From Opitutales bacterium (lineage in GTDB: Bacteria; Verrucomicrobiota; Verrucomicrobiia; Opitutales; Opitutaceae), in NCBI GenBank assembly GCA_018700525.1, contig JABITN010000129.1, positions 1-63,260 on the forward strand: a DNA stretch of 63,260 nt, in the 5' to 3' direction. Of this stretch, positions 18,654 to 27,813 are shown piece by piece (within the stretch, counting starts at the first letter, position 1; each line of letters opens with the position of its first letter). A program made the translations under genes and the position numbers. Below the pieces are notes generated by a model. It saw only the letters and a list, made by a program, of their open reading frames with translations, was not told the DNA's origin and made no database searches.

Positions 18654-20015
18654 ATGCAAGATGCCATAATAATTGGAGGAGGCATATCAGGTCTCACTGC
18701 CGGATACTTGCTCCAGCAACGCGGGCTTGACATCAGCGTTATTGAAAAAGGGCCAACTCCAGGTGGCCCCATCCAAAGCGTTAAACAAGAAGGTTTTCTT
18801 TTCGAAAAAGGCCCCAACGCTCTACTGCTACCCAGCCAATGGGTCGAGCAATTCATCGACGAACTTGGCCTATCCACGCAACTCCAAGAATCCAACCCGA
18901 ACGCAGCCAAGCGGTTTATAGTCCGAAACAATCGTCCCGTGGCCGTACCCGGATCGCTGTTACAAGCTGTCGCCACGCGGCTCTTCTCCCTTAAAGCGAA
19001 ACTCGGCTTTCTCGGCGAGCCTTTCCGCAAGCGCATCAGCGAGGAAGACGCGAAATTCGAAACAGTCGCTCAATTCGTTCAACGCCGAATGGGACTCGAA
19101 TTCCTCGACTACGCGATAAACCCTTTCGTCAGTGGCGTCTACGCGGGCGATCCAGAAGAATTGATTCTCGAACACGCATTCCCGCTCGTGCGCGGTTTCG
19201 AACGTGACGACGGCTCGATAATTCGCGGAGCGATCCAAAACAAAAAGCGGCAGAAAGCCGCAGGAACCAGCTACAAGAAACGCTCCATTAGTTTCAAAGA
19301 AGGACTCCATGCGCTTCCTCAAACCTTGGGACGCAAACTCGGAAATCGTCTATGGCTCGACTCAGAAGTCGTCGCCATCAATCAAAATGATCAAGGTTGG
19401 CAGGTCACCTGGAAACGCGACGGAGAAAACTTCGAAGGATTCGCTAAGAAGCTTCTCGTATGTCTCCCATCGCGTGCGATTAAGAAACTCGCCTGGCCGC
19501 AAGCGATCAAAGAACATCTCTCGTCAACTCCCGACTTGCCTTACCCAACAGTCCACAGTCTCGCCCTCGGCTATCGGCGGGACCAGATAGCACACCCACT
19601 CGATGGCTTCGGCGTTCTCGTTCCTAGCAAAGAGGACCCCAATATCTTGGGCGTCCTATTCAGTTCGGACCTTTTTTCAGGACGTGCTCCAGACGATCAC
19701 TGCCTCATCACCGTGATGATTGGCGGACGTCAACGCGACGATCTCGCAAATCTCGCCAAAGAGGCCCTCATCGAGCTCGCTGCTAAAGATTTGGATAAAC
19801 TTCTTGGCGTAAAAGGGGCTCCTTGCTTTTCTCATCTAACAACTTGGCCGCGGGCAATTCCCCAGTACACAAAAGCCTTCGGCCCTTGGAAACGGACACT
19901 CGCGGAAATTGAAACGGACAATCCCAACATTGCTTTTGGCGGTCACGCCATCGATGGCATCGCGATGGGAGCCAGTATCCAAAGCGGTAAACGACTTGCA
20001 GACGAAACTGCGTAA
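18654..20015 (+). CDS. hemY: Protoporphyrinogen oxidase (HemY/PPOX type)
   Basis: FAD-dependent oxidase making protoporphyrin IX from protoporphyrinogen IX, membrane-associated. Dinucleotide-binding motif IIIGGGISGLTAGYLL at the N-terminus, followed by VIEKGPTPGGPIQSV; C-terminal FAD contact region FGGHAIDGIAMGASIQSG. The segment INPFVSGVYAGDPEEL is typical of PPOX. 453 residues, as expected. Third gene of the hemF-hemE-hemY cluster, 27 bp after hemE; it converges with the TPR gene 16 bp away. With hemF present, the protoporphyrin-dependent rather than the coproporphyrin-dependent haem branch is indicated. Confidence 0.92.
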   Translation: MQDAIIIGGGISGLTAGYLLQQRGLDISVIEKGPTPGGPIQSVKQEGFLFEKGPNALLLPSQWVEQFIDELGLSTQLQESNPNAAKRFIVRNNRPVAVPGSLLQAVATRLFSLKAKLGFLGEPFRKRISEEDAKFETVAQFVQRRMGLEFLDYAINPFVSGVYAGDPEELILEHAFPLVRGFERDDGSIIRGAIQNKKRQKAAGTSYKKRSISFKEGLHALPQTLGRKLGNRLWLDSEVVAINQNDQGWQVTWKRDGENFEGFAKKLLVCLPSRAIKKLAWPQAIKEHLSSTPDLPYPTVHSLALGYRRDQIAHPLDGFGVLVPSKEDPNILGVLFSSDLFSGRAPDDHCLITVMIGGRQRDDLANLAKEALIELAAKDLDKLLGVKGAPCFSHLTTWPRAIPQYTKAFGPWKRTLAEIETDNPNIAFGGHAIDGIAMGASIQSGKRLADETA

Positions 20016-20031
20016 GACCTTCATCTTTTAA

Positions 20032-21390
20032 CTATTGCAACGAAGCTGCCTGGACGCGTTCCATCAGCGCCTTTAACCCTGTACTTGAATGCGTCTGAGA
20101 AGCTCTCCTCAATAAGGCTAAGGAGTCTTCATATCGATTCTCGCTAATGAGCATTTGCGAGGCCAAAATCAGGGCATCGTATTCATAATCTTCAGAACCA
20201 TATGCCCGCTCGAAGTAAAACATCGCTTTCGCACTGTTTTCATCCTCGGCATAAAGCGACCCAAGTTGGACCAAAACATCACCATTCAAAGGATCGTTTT
20301 CCAAGGCCTCAACGAGCTTCTCTTTAAGCAATTCGCGATTTTCGGCCACCCGAGCAAACCCCGCTTCCAATAAAAGATATCGCGTTCGCTGATCCGAGGA
20401 CCACGTATCTCCGATTCCGTCGATCTTTCGAAATAATCGCCGAGACTGTTCAACCTCTTCTTGATCCAACAGATATTTCACTCCGATCATCACTTGATTG
20501 ATATGCGATTCCAACTGCTTCGGCGTAGCAGCTAAAAACGTATCGACGGAAAGTTCATACATTCCGCTTAAACTATAGATATTGGCCAGTTGAAGTTGCG
20601 TATCTCCATTCCCCTCACCCATCGCATGAATCAATTCGAAAACTTGAGCAGCCTCAATGAATTCTCCTAACTCCACATGAATATTCGCCAGAAACATCCT
20701 ATAAGCAGCCTTATCTGGATTGCGCTTAATCAGCTCCAGCAACAAAGGTCGAGCATCTGCAAAACGCTTACCCTGAATCATAGCCTCAGCCTTACCTTCA
20801 ATCCATTCGATATTATTTGGATCCAACACGATAGCCGCATTATACGCTAACTCCGCAGCCATCAAATTTCCGACGCGCAAATGGCTATAGGCTGCCGAGC
20901 CATAGGTATCGGGACTTGTATCCCCCAGTTCCACACAACGTACTAGAGCTTTCAAACCTCCTTCATAATCCCCGTTACGAACCTTCAGTAGACCCAAATT
21001 CTTCCAAGCACGCCGAAAAGCTGGATACTTACCAATCGCTAGGTCATATTCTTCCATAGCACTTTCTATAGCGTCTCCATTAAAATACAAGTTCGCCAAT
21101 ATAAAGTTAAAGGTTGCAGTCGCTTCCGAATCGTCGCCAAGCATTCCCTCTAGCATCGATTTAGCGAATTCCGGGTTCTCCTCGACCATTGGTCCGATCT
21201 CTTCGAGAAGGACGATTTCCAATTCCTGCAATTCCGGTTCTCGATCCTCCAGCACGCCATAGCTAGCGGTAAACCGCTTCTGGAACTCAGGACCGAAAAG
21301 ATCAGGCTTACCCATTTCATCGCTATCCTGGGAAAACGCAACTAACCCCAACAAACAGGATACAAACATAATCAGGAAAACTTTGTTCAT
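20032..21390 (-). CDS. Exported TPR protein of the TonB operon
   Basis: 452 residues with a signal peptide (FLIMFVSCLLGLVAFSQ) and TPR repeats covering most of the mature chain, for example ATFNFILANLYFNGDAIESA, AWKNLGLLKVRNGDYEGGL and LVQLGSLYAEDENSAKA. Periplasmic TPR proteins close TonB2-type clusters in Vibrio and relatives, where they assist energy transfer to outer-membrane receptors. The start overlaps the tonB stop by 4 bp, so it is the last gene of a six-gene coupled operon. No catalytic domain is visible; a scaffold role is inferred. Confidence 0.85.
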   Translation of the reverse strand: MNKVFLIMFVSCLLGLVAFSQDSDEMGKPDLFGPEFQKRFTASYGVLEDREPELQELEIVLLEEIGPMVEENPEFAKSMLEGMLGDDSEATATFNFILANLYFNGDAIESAMEEYDLAIGKYPAFRRAWKNLGLLKVRNGDYEGGLKALVRCVELGDTSPDTYGSAAYSHLRVGNLMAAELAYNAAIVLDPNNIEWIEGKAEAMIQGKRFADARPLLLELIKRNPDKAAYRMFLANIHVELGEFIEAAQVFELIHAMGEGNGDTQLQLANIYSLSGMYELSVDTFLAATPKQLESHINQVMIGVKYLLDQEEVEQSRRLFRKIDGIGDTWSSDQRTRYLLLEAGFARVAENRELLKEKLVEALENDPLNGDVLVQLGSLYAEDENSAKAMFYFERAYGSEDYEYDALILASQMLISENRYEDSLALLRRASQTHSSTGLKALMERVQAASLQ

Positions 21391-22088
21391 AGGCTAAATG
21401 GTGATGAATCTTTAGATTTCTGAAAAACCAAAACGAATCGAACTTTAGTTCGAACTTTTTGACCATCTTTCTTGCCTGGCCGAAACCGCCAACGCATCAA
21501 GTCTTTAATAATATAAGGAGTCGCTTCCTTAACCGGTGAATTCAATACCCACACATGCAAAGGTTTGCCTTTTTGATCGATCAAAACTTGCACAATTACG
21601 CGAGAGTCTCCGACTTTTTTCCTTAATTGCGAAGGAAGGTTCGGCATCGGCGAATGACTCCTCGCAGGAATTTCGTCTACTTCGGTTTTGTCATAAACGA
21701 TATTCTCCAAATTTACTTCGATCCTCGGACGATCGAATTCCGTCAAATTAACTTCTATTCGATCTGAAACTTGGACCGAAGTATCCATGCTTACCTCAAC
21801 TGGTTTTACGGTTAATTCAGTCGGTTTAGGATCTAAGCTAACTTCCACCTGAATCGGCACTTGAGATGTTACTGCTTTCGTTACGACCTCTGGTGGAGGA
21901 GGCGGAGGCGGAGGCGGAAGAAAAACATCGATTTTGGCAACGCTGATATCTGCAGGTGGCTCAACCGAACCTAATCGCGACAAGGACATCGCCGAAAACA
22001 AAATCCCCGTTCCGATGATAGCGAAAAATGCCACCCCGACCGAGTTGGTCGATTTGCTCAACCGAGTTTCTAATGAATGTGCCATCAT
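21387..22088 (-). CDS. tonB: TonB-type energy transducer
   Basis: Transmits inner-membrane proton-motive force to outer-membrane TonB-dependent receptors. One N-terminal transmembrane segment (VGVAFFAIIGTGILFSAMSL), a nine-proline run at about residues 55-65, a periplasmic linker and a C-terminal TonB domain with GDSRVIVQVLIDQKGKP and IIKDLMRWRFRPGKKDGQKV. 233 residues, similar in size to TonB2 proteins. Overlaps its neighbours exbD and the TPR gene by 4 bp each. Confidence 0.92.
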   Translation of the reverse strand: MMAHSLETRLSKSTNSVGVAFFAIIGTGILFSAMSLSRLGSVEPPADISVAKIDVFLPPPPPPPPPEVVTKAVTSQVPIQVEVSLDPKPTELTVKPVEVSMDTSVQVSDRIEVNLTEFDRPRIEVNLENIVYDKTEVDEIPARSHSPMPNLPSQLRKKVGDSRVIVQVLIDQKGKPLHVWVLNSPVKEATPYIIKDLMRWRFRPGKKDGQKVRTKVRFVLVFQKSKDSSPFSL

Positions 22089-22486
22089 TCGTTTGTAGCG
22101 AAATGAATATCCTTTCCACCCGCTGCCTTCACCTCGCCATAAACCTTTGCGAAGGTGTCATGGATCGACGCTCGATCCGCTTGAATAATAACCGGAGCAT
22201 CTTCGATCGCCAGAATACGATGAACGATCGGCCGCACTCGAGCCAAGGAAATCTCCTTACCTCCGTGATAAATCCTACCGGTCTCGGTAATTGCGATCAG
22301 GATACTATTTTTCGGTAATGGCGTCGAATTACTTGCTTCCGGTTTTTCTACGTCGATCCCCGATTCTTGAACGAAAACCGTGGTTACGATAAAGAAAATC
22401 AACAAAATGAAAATACAGTCGATCATCGGAGAAAGATTGATCTCCGTCTCTCCGCTCAACTCCAAGTCTAGCATATCCCGCCTCAT
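22085..22486 (-). CDS. exbD: ExbD/TolR-family proton-channel protein
   Basis: Partner of ExbB in the proton channel that energises TonB. A single transmembrane helix with the conserved proton-carrying Asp23 in LSPMIDCIFILLIFF, then a periplasmic domain of about 90 residues (IVQADRAS-like IIQADRASIHDTFAKV). 133 residues, standard. Four-base overlaps with both exbB and tonB. Confidence 0.93.
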   Translation of the reverse strand: MRRDMLDLELSGETEINLSPMIDCIFILLIFFIVTTVFVQESGIDVEKPEASNSTPLPKNSILIAITETGRIYHGGKEISLARVRPIVHRILAIEDAPVIIQADRASIHDTFAKVYGEVKAAGGKDIHFATNE

Positions 22487-23010
22487 ACGTTGCCTTCCTT
22501 TCGTTCGCGCATAAGCGAGAACTCAGCCTGAACAAGCTCATGCTGACGAATTTTCGCTTCTCGCCTAATCCATTGAATAATGAAGATCGCCGGGATTGCG
22601 ACGATCAGCCCTGCCTGAGTTGTCACTAGCGCGAATCTCACTCCACTGGAAACCTGAGAAGTTGTTTCCTGCATACGCTGAGAAAGACTCTCGAACGTAT
22701 TCAACATTCCGATTACCGTACCAAGCAATCCCAACAACGGTGCAGCTGCAGCGAGCATTCCAATGTAGGCGACTTGACGGGAAACCAACTCGCTAAACTC
22801 TCGCTTCTTCTGAGAAAGCGCAATTTCTCGATCAACGAAACTCGAACCCTTTTCGATACCCTCGGTACTCATAGAAGCCGAAAAACCCTTCACAAACGAA
22901 AGCGTCCCAAAAGCCGAACGGTATAACAAAAACGACAATGCAACCAAAGCGATCATAACAACGCCCCCTTCTCGAACAGTCTCCCAAGCATCTAGCAAAA
23001 AACCCTCCAT
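22483..23010 (-). CDS. exbB: ExbB/TolQ-family proton-channel protein (short)
   Basis: 175-residue MotA/TolQ/ExbB channel subunit with three hydrophobic segments (about 17-33, 80-105 and 130-150). The family core AAAAPLLGLLGTVIGMLNTF and VTTQAGLIVAIPAIF are present. It is the second ExbB-type protein of this operon; in TonB2 systems the short one pairs with ExbD while the long one (TtpC) is an extra component. Overlaps exbD by 4 bp; follows the long ExbB by 4 bp. Confidence 0.92.
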   Translation of the reverse strand: MEGFLLDAWETVREGGVVMIALVALSFLLYRSAFGTLSFVKGFSASMSTEGIEKGSSFVDREIALSQKKREFSELVSRQVAYIGMLAAAAPLLGLLGTVIGMLNTFESLSQRMQETTSQVSSGVRFALVTTQAGLIVAIPAIFIIQWIRREAKIRQHELVQAEFSLMRERKEGNV

Positions 23011-23014
23011 CCGC

Positions 23015-24412
23015 TTAGTCAGTCTCTTTGCTGTTCAGTTTATTTACTATTTTGGAAAACTCCGTCGCCGTAAGCTCCATCGCACTGATTCGACGTTTCG
23101 CTAATCTCAACAAAGCCCCATGAATAATCAATGTCGGGATCGCGACAACCAAGCCAAGCTCAGTCGTCACCAACGCTTCGGAAATTCCGGATGACAAAGC
23201 CTTCGGATCACCCGAGCCAAAAATAGTAATTAAAGTAAACGTCTTAATCATCCCTACCACCGTCCCCAGGAGTCCCATCAACGGCGTCGCCGCAGCGGTC
23301 ACTGAAAGCCATGGGAGAAAACGCTCTAACTGTGGTTTCCTGTGCAGAATAACGCTCACCATATGGTCCTCCATCAATTCGCGGTCTCCATTGGCATGCT
23401 CCGAGCCTTCCGAAAGCATCGAACGCATCCAAGGCTTCGTCGATGCTGCCTCCAATTTGGCTTTGTCCTTTTCCCCTGAATACGCAGCCGCGGCAATCGA
23501 AGCCAAATTAACCGGAATCGTAACGTTCAATGCCTTAAAGTCAGCCAATTTAACCAGAGCCAACAAAAGCGCCAGTCCGCCCATACCCAAAATCGCATAA
23601 CCGACCGGTCCGCCTTTTTCCAAATGTTCACGCCAATTCCCACTCGCTTCTTCCAAAGAAATCGCTTTGCCAAGAGACGCATCCAGCGGAAGCGTTGATT
23701 TCCCGTTCTCTCCATACTTCTCAAGTGCATTTCCAAAAGCGCCATCCAAGCGAACGAGCTCAGGCTCTAGAGCCCCAGGGCGAAAATTCAACAGTCCAAC
23801 AGCACCCTCTTTCTCTCCTCGAAAATAGGCAACCGGACCGTAAACAAGAATCTCACCCTTCAAGATCTCGCCAGTAGTATCGATCGCTTTACCCTCAAAC
23901 GCATAACCACCGACAAGGATGTCCAACCTATCCAAACAGATCTCAACCGCTTCGGTTCGCTTCACTCGAGCGATCGCAGACCCTGGTCCGGAAACCTCGA
24001 TCGCGTCCCGCAACGGAGTCAGCTTAACATCGAAACGTTGATCTTCGGAAATATGCAAACGCCCTTCGAATGTATTCAAATATTGGGCAAATAATCCAGA
24101 TACATAATCATTCTGCGTTCGCAAATCGCGAGCGAGCGATTGGCTCGAGCGCAATTTTTCTTTGGACTCGTCTTCAGAAGAACGCATCGCCCGAATCCGA
24201 GCCCGCATCTCAATCGACTCATTTTCGAAAGCATTGATCTGCTGAACGATAGGCACTTTCTCTGCTGCGATCGTTTCCTGTAATTCGCGATACTTCTGAA
24301 GACTCGCTTCTACCCGAGCCTCCATCGCGACGGCCAACGCGGAAACATCACGCTCCTGAGCATTTGCCCCGAAAGCGAAAACCAAGGCTAAATAAACGAT
24401 TCGTCGAATCAT
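23015..24412 (-). CDS. ExbB-family protein with periplasmic coiled-coil extension (TtpC-like)
   Basis: 465 residues: signal-like N-terminus ending FAFGANAQ, about 100 residues of coiled coil (QKYRELQETIAAEKVP to AQYLNTF), a beta-rich periplasmic part, one transmembrane helix near 265-285 and a C-terminal ExbB domain with TPLMGLLGTVVGMIKTF and VTTELGLVVAIPTLI. This architecture matches TtpC, the fourth component of Vibrio TonB2 systems. It overlaps the DUF3450 gene by 4 bp, which supports joint function. Confidence 0.88.
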   Translation of the reverse strand: MIRRIVYLALVFAFGANAQERDVSALAVAMEARVEASLQKYRELQETIAAEKVPIVQQINAFENESIEMRARIRAMRSSEDESKEKLRSSQSLARDLRTQNDYVSGLFAQYLNTFEGRLHISEDQRFDVKLTPLRDAIEVSGPGSAIARVKRTEAVEICLDRLDILVGGYAFEGKAIDTTGEILKGEILVYGPVAYFRGEKEGAVGLLNFRPGALEPELVRLDGAFGNALEKYGENGKSTLPLDASLGKAISLEEASGNWREHLEKGGPVGYAILGMGGLALLLALVKLADFKALNVTIPVNLASIAAAAYSGEKDKAKLEAASTKPWMRSMLSEGSEHANGDRELMEDHMVSVILHRKPQLERFLPWLSVTAAATPLMGLLGTVVGMIKTFTLITIFGSGDPKALSSGISEALVTTELGLVVAIPTLIIHGALLRLAKRRISAMELTATEFSKIVNKLNSKETD

Positions 24413-25212
24413 TCTTCGCCTCCCGTCTGGTTCATCACCTTACCAGGTAATAGCTGAATCGAAGGCGGTCGTTTCTGCTCGTAAACCTTAACCAACTCCA
24501 AGATCTCGTCTACGCTCTCCGGCTTTTCAGTCCAGTTCCAGCCCGACTCGCCTGGTGCCAATTCCCAAGCAACCGTCCCTTGCGGATCCACCGCATAACC
24601 TCTCGCAAGTCCCCAATAAAGGACCGAAACCATAAGCTTTCGACCGTCTTTCAATTCGCGAGGCACGTAATCGATCGTCACTGTACGGTTGAAATCCTCT
24701 ATTTGCGTAAATGCCGCTATCAGAATCTGCGAACGCTCTCCCAAAGCCGCCTTGTCTCCCGCATCCAATTTTTCACGGGCAGTATTCAACTCGTCTTCCA
24801 AAAATGATGGCGCACGGGTTCGCACCCTATCGAACCGCTCCTCCAACTCATCCAACTTCCCAGAATAATAAACGCGGGCTATTTCTTGATCATCGAAGGA
24901 TTCCGTATTTTTGGACAACTCTCCTGCTCGAAAATCGACCTCTTTCTGCATGCGCTCCAAATTAATCGCCAGCCCCTCGATATCCGCCTCCAACACGAGA
25001 ACACTCTGATCCAATATCTTTTTCTGAGCCTTCCACCCATTACGCTCGCTAGCGATTTTCTGCTCAATTTCGATCCATCTTTTGGTTGCCGCATCCAATC
25101 GCTCGTAATCGTCAGCGACGAGCCTCGGCGACAGTCCGATAACGGAACCCAGTAAAACTAGAAATGCCGTTCTTAGAGCGGAATTTCGTTTAAGAAACAA
25201 TTGAGTACGCAT
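24409..25212 (-). CDS. DUF3450 exported coiled-coil protein
   Basis: About 267 residues from ATG 25212 (a TTG one codon upstream is the alternative). Signal peptide (AFLVLLGSVIGLSPRLVA), then a coiled coil of about 80 residues and a C-terminal domain with VSVLYWGLARGYAVD and GESGWNWTEKPESVDEIL, characteristic of DUF3450. DUF3450 genes regularly precede ttpC-exbB-exbD-tonB-TPR in TonB2 clusters. First gene of the operon; a perfect GATAATTATC palindrome lies 20-29 bp upstream of its ATG. Confidence 0.86.
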   Translation of the reverse strand: MRTQLFLKRNSALRTAFLVLLGSVIGLSPRLVADDYERLDAATKRWIEIEQKIASERNGWKAQKKILDQSVLVLEADIEGLAINLERMQKEVDFRAGELSKNTESFDDQEIARVYYSGKLDELEERFDRVRTRAPSFLEDELNTAREKLDAGDKAALGERSQILIAAFTQIEDFNRTVTIDYVPRELKDGRKLMVSVLYWGLARGYAVDPQGTVAWELAPGESGWNWTEKPESVDEILELVKVYEQKRPPSIQLLPGKVMNQTGGEE

Positions 25213-25231
25213 CAATCAACAAAAAGGGTAT

Positions 25232-25241
25232 GATAATTATC
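25232..25241. promoter_or_regulatory. Fur-box-like palindrome before the TonB operon
   Basis: GATAATTATC, a perfect 10-bp palindrome matching the core of Fur sites, 20-29 bp upstream of the DUF3450 start codon, where bound repressor would block transcription. Only a 10-bp match, so a chance hit is possible. Confidence 0.45.
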
Positions 25242-25338
25242 CGTCGCCATGGAATTGGCAGATTAGACAACGTCTCAAAACGAAACCGACTGGTCAAGCG
25301 AGTAGTAGTCTGTCCCGACAACGTTTTTCCCTCTATTA

Positions 25339-26412
25339 TCAATCCACGTGCCCGTCACTGTAATGCTCCTTCAACAAATCTCGTCCAAAATCTCCCTCGA
25401 AGTCACGCCAAACCGAGTGAATGTGATTCGCTCCGCCCTGCACATTATCGTATTCAATGAGAAACGACGGACCTTGCACCCGATAATAATGTCCTTCGCC
25501 ACGCTTTTCGCTCCCAGCCCACCCAAAAACGATGGCCGACTCGCCCTCTTCCTGGATTCTCTCCAAGCGAGCTCGAGCAACTTCCGGACGCATGTTGTCC
25601 AAGTAAACATGGATGAGCTTCCAAAGCATTTTCTGCTGCTTCCCCTTAAGGTCCTCAAAAGCGATGCCCACCAACTCCATTCGTTCAATCTCAGGCTGAG
25701 CCTTGGTTACCACATCCCGAAACGCCTTGTCCTCGAAAATCACCTTTTCCTTTTGTTCGGAATTCATCGATCCCAATAGATCCCGAGCGTAATCTTCTTC
25801 GTCCTTCAAAGTACGAAATCCGAGCTTCGCTTTACTGCCTTTACGCACTTCCGCCGGATTCGCTCCCCAAAAATTCGGAGCCGTGGCCAGTATCTTTCCA
25901 TTCGCAACCGTAACATTCAGAGACAAATGATGCCCTTCGAAACGCCACCCCCATGACGCTTTAACCCCCGGATCACCGAATATCGAGAAATAATACAATT
26001 CGACATCGCGATGTTCAGCCCCTTCGAGAGCAAATAGAACCGCCTCCAACGAGATGATATTTTCCACTTTCCGGTGACCATTTTCGCTCAGCACGCTTTT
26101 CAGGATATTGTGAACCATCGCGCGTTGCGAAACGTTCAGATCTTTCAACGGCACCCCACGGCGATCCTTCGGCACGTACGCCCAATTCGCACGCTCCCCA
26201 TCATCGAAGCCTATACGCGCCTTACCAGCCTGAGCAGGGCTCAACGTATCGAGGAATTGCTTTGTCGCCCCTGTCATCGCATCTACTCCAGCCTGCGACG
26301 AAGCCTTTCCCAAAGCCATAAGCCCCCAGAGTGACAAACTCAGAATGAGCGATAAAATCAGGTGAGGCGTTCTCGATTTAGTAGATGTGCTCTTCATAAC
26401 GTTTATTTCCAT
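25339..26412 (-). CDS. DUF3500 exported protein
   Basis: About 357 residues from ATG 26412 (GGGG 5 nt upstream); ATG 26397 is an alternative. Signal peptide SLILSLSLWGLMALGKASS, then the DUF3500 pattern: RIGFDDGERANWAYVP, DLNVSQRAMVHNIL, WGWRFEGHHLSLNVTV, FWGANPAEV and near the end FLIEYDNVQGGANHIHSVWR followed by GDFG. Exported, many conserved His, Asp and Trp residues. The biochemical role of DUF3500 is not known to me. It lies 126 bp upstream of the TonB operon on the same strand. Confidence 0.82.
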   Translation of the reverse strand: MEINVMKSTSTKSRTPHLILSLILSLSLWGLMALGKASSQAGVDAMTGATKQFLDTLSPAQAGKARIGFDDGERANWAYVPKDRRGVPLKDLNVSQRAMVHNILKSVLSENGHRKVENIISLEAVLFALEGAEHRDVELYYFSIFGDPGVKASWGWRFEGHHLSLNVTVANGKILATAPNFWGANPAEVRKGSKAKLGFRTLKDEEDYARDLLGSMNSEQKEKVIFEDKAFRDVVTKAQPEIERMELVGIAFEDLKGKQQKMLWKLIHVYLDNMRPEVARARLERIQEEGESAIVFGWAGSEKRGEGHYYRVQGPSFLIEYDNVQGGANHIHSVWRDFEGDFGRDLLKEHYSDGHVD

Positions 26413-26584
26413 TTCAACCCCGCAATTTCGACGCGGATCGAACAAGTAATCATTCTTTTCCCATGCTCACACTCAAAATCTTACTCCGCCCGTCCTCCGA
26501 AATGTAACCGCCGCCAGCGAAATTTCGTTCTAAAAACGAAGTCACGTTCGGCTATCCCTCATAAACCCATAAATCACCTCCTCG

Positions 26585-27079
26585 ATGAAAATCCAATTAC
26601 GTTCTAAAGCTGTTTCCCTAATATCGATCGTTTTCCTTGGCTTAATGCCGACCGCCTTATCCCAACAGGAAGCCATGAGCCCCGAAGAGGTGGAAGCAGC
26701 CAAGCAGCGTCTTAATCAGTCCATTGAACAAGCAGTCCTGACTGTCATGGACGGAATTGAGCTCCACGAAGTGCAAGTTGTACCCGTTCAAAAAGCGCTA
26801 ATATCCTACTTTGCTCCTGTTCAAATCGAACGAATGAAAATGCAGGCCGAGCGACAGAAAATGGCCAGAAGCGGTGGCGAAGGTCAGAGGGTCCGCGGTA
26901 ATCGCGAAGCGATTATGGCCCGTATGGCAAAACTTCAAAAATTGCGGAGCGACGTGGACAAAAAAATCAAAGCCATTCTAGAGAAGAAGCAGCTCAAGAG
27001 TTACAGAGCAGCCATGGATAAAGTAATGCCTACTCAACGGCGTCCCGGCGGAAGAGGTGGACCTGGCGGTGGCCGTTGA
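26585..27079 (+). CDS. Exported small helical protein with Arg/Gly-rich tail
   Basis: 164 residues with a signal peptide cleaved after PTALSQ. The mature protein is helical and charged (heptad-like KLQKLRSDVDKKIKAILEKK) and ends in PGGRGGPGGGR. The arrangement of a secreted helical hairpin with LEKKQLKSY near the end resembles Spy/CpxP-type or EF-hand-like periplasmic sensors seen in Bacteroidota and Verrucomicrobiota, but no diagnostic motif is present. Stands alone between the divergent DUF3500 gene and rsmG. Function unknown. Confidence 0.7.
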   Translation: MKIQLRSKAVSLISIVFLGLMPTALSQQEAMSPEEVEAAKQRLNQSIEQAVLTVMDGIELHEVQVVPVQKALISYFAPVQIERMKMQAERQKMARSGGEGQRVRGNREAIMARMAKLQKLRSDVDKKIKAILEKKQLKSYRAAMDKVMPTQRRPGGRGGPGGGR

Positions 27080-27149
27080 TTTATCGCGACTGTCCCCAAC
27101 ACACAATTTGGTTGCCCTTCCCTCGACGAGTGGGCACTGACAGCTCCTT

Positions 27150-27791
27150 ATGGATTTCGACCTTCAGATCCTCGAGCAGCATTTCCCAGAATTGACCGAC
27201 CTTCAAAAAGACCGGTTTGCCGCTTACGCGAATCTCATCGCCGAATGGAATCAGATGATCAACCTCATCTCGCGCACGGATATCGAGAATCTTCCCAAGA
27301 AGCACATTCTTCACTCGCTAGCCATAGCCAAAGCAATGCCGTTCAAAGACGGCACTCGCATCATGGACGTCGGCACCGGCGGCGGTTTCCCTGGAATTCC
27401 CCTCGCCATTCTCTTTCCAGAATGCGGCTTTCACTTAGTCGATTCAATCGGCAAAAAAATCAAAGTCGTTGTCGATTGCGTCCATAAACTCGAACTCGAC
27501 AATGTCTCCGCAGAACAAGCGCGGGCCGAAAAAGTGTCTAACCAATACGACTTCATCGTTGCGCGGGCAGTCACTCAACTTCCGCGATTCATGAACTGGA
27601 TACGCAAGCGCGTCAAACGCACCGCATTCAACGATTTTCCCAACGGAGTTTTTTACCTCAAAGGAGGGGAATTGAGCGATGAATTCGCCAGCATCAAGGA
27701 AAACCCCACAGCCTACCCGATCCAAGAATTCTTCGATTACGAGGAGTTCCAGGAAAAATACGTCATTCACATCCCCGTATCAAGGGACTGA
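27150..27791 (+). CDS. rsmG: 16S rRNA (guanine527-N7)-methyltransferase
   Basis: Methylates G527 of 16S rRNA; loss typically gives low-level streptomycin resistance. Signature segments: FAAYANLIAEWNQMINLISR, HILHSLAIAK and the SAM motif DVGTGGGFPGIPLAILFP (about 71-88), then DSIGKKIKVV and VARAV. Length 213 is normal. Usually next to mnmG in many genomes, but here followed by an SNF2 helicase gene. Confidence 0.95.
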   Translation: MDFDLQILEQHFPELTDLQKDRFAAYANLIAEWNQMINLISRTDIENLPKKHILHSLAIAKAMPFKDGTRIMDVGTGGGFPGIPLAILFPECGFHLVDSIGKKIKVVVDCVHKLELDNVSAEQARAEKVSNQYDFIVARAVTQLPRFMNWIRKRVKRTAFNDFPNGVFYLKGGELSDEFASIKENPTAYPIQEFFDYEEFQEKYVIHIPVSRD

Positions 27792-27813
27792 GAACGCTAT
27801 TCCGACTCACGCT

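Noticed and set aside
27679-27813. SNF2 helicase start inside rsmG
   Set aside because: The sequence before 27814 overlaps rsmG out of frame and is Ser/Thr/Lys-rich without resemblance to helicases.
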